From NCBI GenBank assembly GCA_036897095.1, contig JAYMSP010000650.1, forward strand, positions 1 to 44,716: DNA of 44,716 nucleotides, given 5' to 3'. The notes under the pieces are model-generated. The model did no database searches, was not told the DNA's origin, and saw only the letters and a program-made list of their open reading frames with translations. Positions 42,760 through 44,716 of the stretch are shown here, one piece after another; the first letter of the stretch is position 1, and the number at the start of each line of letters is the position of its first letter. A program made the position numbers and the translations under genes. This DNA comes from Plantago elongata. Lineage: Eukaryota > Streptophyta > Magnoliopsida > Lamiales > Plantaginaceae.

Positions 42760-43250
42760 AGTACTCTAGTCATGTTCATCTCCACAACACCACTACGAAT
42801 TCACCATAATCGCACCATCTTCGCCTCTAACACACCACCTCAAGCCGCAAGTGGCCACCATCCGATCTGCCTCTATCACCGTCAGCTAATCGTTTCTTTC
42901 CCCCTCACCACGATCGACACCACTGACCCGCCTCACAACCACTTCCCGATTCGGCCGCCATAGCCGCGACCTCTCCTCCGCCCAGCTCCACCCTCCATTG
43001 TCATCGCCAGTCGCCACCCCCACCACCAATTTGCTCACCCTACCAATCTAGACCATTACTGCCATACGACGACCTCCCTTCCACTGATCCGCCTCCCTCA
43101 CCAGCACCTCCCAAATCGATTGGCCCTTCCCAGCAATCGGAAGTCGATCTCGAGCTGGAGAGATTCATCACCACCGAATTCGCTCATCGTTAGTCCTCGA
43201 TTTTGCTCGATCTTTGTTTCTCTTCCGGAACTCCGTACTCAAGTTAAAGG
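42760..43250 (+). other. Probable non-coding first exon of the right-edge gene
   Basis: C-rich, low-complexity sequence beginning about 30 bp after a TATA-like run and ending at a good donor (GTTAAAG then GTGAGTG at 43251). The next acceptor (TTATCCAG ending at 44063) directly precedes an ATG. An upstream frame of 63 codons (42772-42963) lies in this leader. The exon is inferred from consensus signals only. Confidence 0.45.
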
Positions 43251-44063
43251 TGAGTGTTCTTAAAACAAAACTGAAGTACTTGCGTCAAAGTTGCTACGAG
43301 GATACAACCAAATGCTGTTGTTAGTTTTTAATTATTACTAGGAGACAACCAAATGTTGTTGTTTGTTGAGACTTGATGTCAACGATTAAGATTAATTCAT
43401 GTATTATATCGACAATGTATCTTTTGATTTGTTATTAAACATTTTATTCCGGTACAAAGATGTTATGATGTTAAGTTTTGCTAATTTCTTTTTTACCGGC
43501 ACATGAGTTCTAAATATTTTATTTAGCCCACGTTTAAATAAATTCCTGGATCCGCCACTGGTCAGCACAGTTGCTAGTTACCAAACTGTAGTTATGTTCA
43601 TGTTTATTATGCACTGTGAATTGGTGGCACTCGGTATTGCACTTTAAGCATTTCTGTTGTAGAAGATAGAAACATCTATTTTTTACTAACTCCATCAGGA
43701 CATGCCAGGTTTATGGAGATATAATATTCATTCTACATAAACATGCCTCTAGGCATTTAGTTGATACTGTGTTTGATACAATTTTTATTTTTATTTTCGG
43801 GTTGTTATGTTAAATCTATTAGGGAAAAGCTTTTGTTAGTTGTTGTTACATGATGACAGAAAGAGTTCAATATCCTAGAAGATATTGTACTCCATTGAAT
43901 TAACCCTATTAGATTCATATCAAGTGATTCGTTATTCTACTCATGTTTGATTTATTACTTGCTGGAAAATTTTGCAATTGTAGCTAGAGATATCATAATT
44001 AACCTCCTGCTTGCTTTCTCATCCCAACAACAAAATTTATAATTAAGTCTTTGCCTTATCCAG

Positions 44064-44568
44064 ATGCATAGCAACGATCATCAAGTCATGGATATGTCGG
44101 TGAGATCAATTTCTAATCCTTGCCTTCTATATCTATTGATGAGCAACTTCTGCATGAGGTCTCTCGAAGTTACCAGATCAAACATCACATATTTTCTACA
44201 AAAATTGCATGTTTGAAGTTAATCATATTTGTATTTAAATATATTATGTTGATTTGGTCTCTCCAAGAGACAGTCTCTCACAAAAGTTTATAATTCTTAA
44301 TATTGATTTTCCCCTAATTTGATGTTCTGTTGTATAGCAGGATAAGGTATATGACCACAGATTCCAGCGCACTGATCAGTGGATGCCAGTTTATTCATGG
44401 CTGGAATCGCTCAACACTGATGAGGTCGTCAAGTCCCAAGATGTACTTGACTGGCTCAACACAAACCCTGATATCAGAGACGATTTGTATGCTCGTCATT
44501 CCCGATACCATTTGACTCATTATATCAAGAAATGTCATGTCAAAATCTTGAAGCGAAAGGAAAAACAG
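44064..44568 (+). CDS. Unrecognised plant protein, N-terminal part (runs off the right edge)
   Basis: Two joined coding exons are visible. A 36-nt exon, 44064-44099, starts with ATG right after its acceptor and encodes MHSNDHQVMDMS before a GTGAGA donor. The second, 44341-44568, encodes DKVYDHRFQRTDQWMPVYSW, then a helical stretch with the pattern DVLDWLNTNPDIRDDLYARH, and a basic end (YIKKCHVKILKRKEKQ) before a GTTAGT donor. Both exons are phase 0. The compact Trp/Tyr-rich plus basic pattern looks like a conserved folded domain, and I have the impression of similar plant proteins of unknown function, but I cannot name it. The rest of the gene lies outside the window; 44569-44716 is intron. 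Confidence 0.75.
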
Positions 44569-44716
44569 GTTAGTTAATCATTTGACCTTTTTATTTAATT
44601 TAATGATTTTTCATTTATTGGATCAATTAAACATACCATTTACTTGATCTATTTTGATGCTTGCATAAGTTAGATTGGCTTTGTTTTTGGGAGAGTTGAG
44701 CCTATCTTTTGGCTCT

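Noticed and set aside
43543..43560. CCTGGATCCGCCACTGG, a phrase often seen at plant transposon ends
   Set aside because: Only one end is present; no inverted partner or target duplication was found, so no element can be bounded.

Overview
This window is nuclear DNA from a flowering plant, most likely a eudicot. Every gene is broken by short AT-rich introns with GT-AG borders (one GC-AG exception), and the proteins are plant types: a BIG-type Sec7 ARF-GEF, an organellar glutamyl-tRNA synthetase, a THA8-type short PPR protein, plant aminoacylase-1, CLP1 and a plant-type HMG-CoA reductase. There are no operons, phage genes, CRISPR arrays or recognisable tRNA/rRNA genes. I cannot fix the species from sequence alone; an asterid such as a member of the Lamiales is a guess from the HMGR N-terminus.

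Layout. (1) Positions 1-5325, minus strand: the 5' portion (five exons) of a BIG1/BIG2-type ARF-GEF, cut by the left edge of the window. (2) 7071-12016, minus: a complete 12-exon organellar glutamyl-tRNA synthetase. Its first intron is an array of degenerate tandem repeats. (3) 12950-13690, plus: an intronless, frameshifted copy of a hypersensitive-induced-reaction (HIR, SPFH/band 7) gene, read as a processed pseudogene. (4) 14100-15362, minus: a two-exon THA8-like PPR protein, with a perfect triple 30-bp repeat upstream. (5) 17318-19949 and 20710-22654, plus: two tandem aminoacylase-1 (M20 peptidase) genes with the same exon plan. (6) 23410-26550, minus: a ten-exon CLP1 pre-mRNA 3'-end-processing factor. 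Its inferred leader intron holds a non-autonomous hAT-like transposon with flanking target duplication. (7) About 28640-39490: a roughly 10.8-kb AT-rich gene-poor stretch with two copies of a small foldback element and a three-unit tandem array. (8) 39493-41451, plus: a complete three-exon HMG-CoA reductase. (9) 44064 to the right edge, plus: the start of an unrecognised plant gene with a probable long non-coding leader exon.

The genes are ordinary housekeeping or metabolic genes with no common pathway: vesicle traffic (BIG), organelle translation (GluRS), organelle RNA metabolism (THA8-like), N-acyl amino acid hydrolysis (ACY1 pair), mRNA/tRNA 3' processing (CLP1) and the mevalonate pathway (HMGR). 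I found no undescribed multi-gene system. The most useful second-look items are: the splice-acceptor-bearing repeats in the GluRS intron; a GluRS acceptor that abuts a perfect donor consensus; the diverged conserved block in the second aminoacylase; and the hAT-like insertion in the CLP1 leader intron.

Exon borders were placed by eye from reading frame, splice consensus and remembered family sequence. All phases add up, but no transcript evidence was available.
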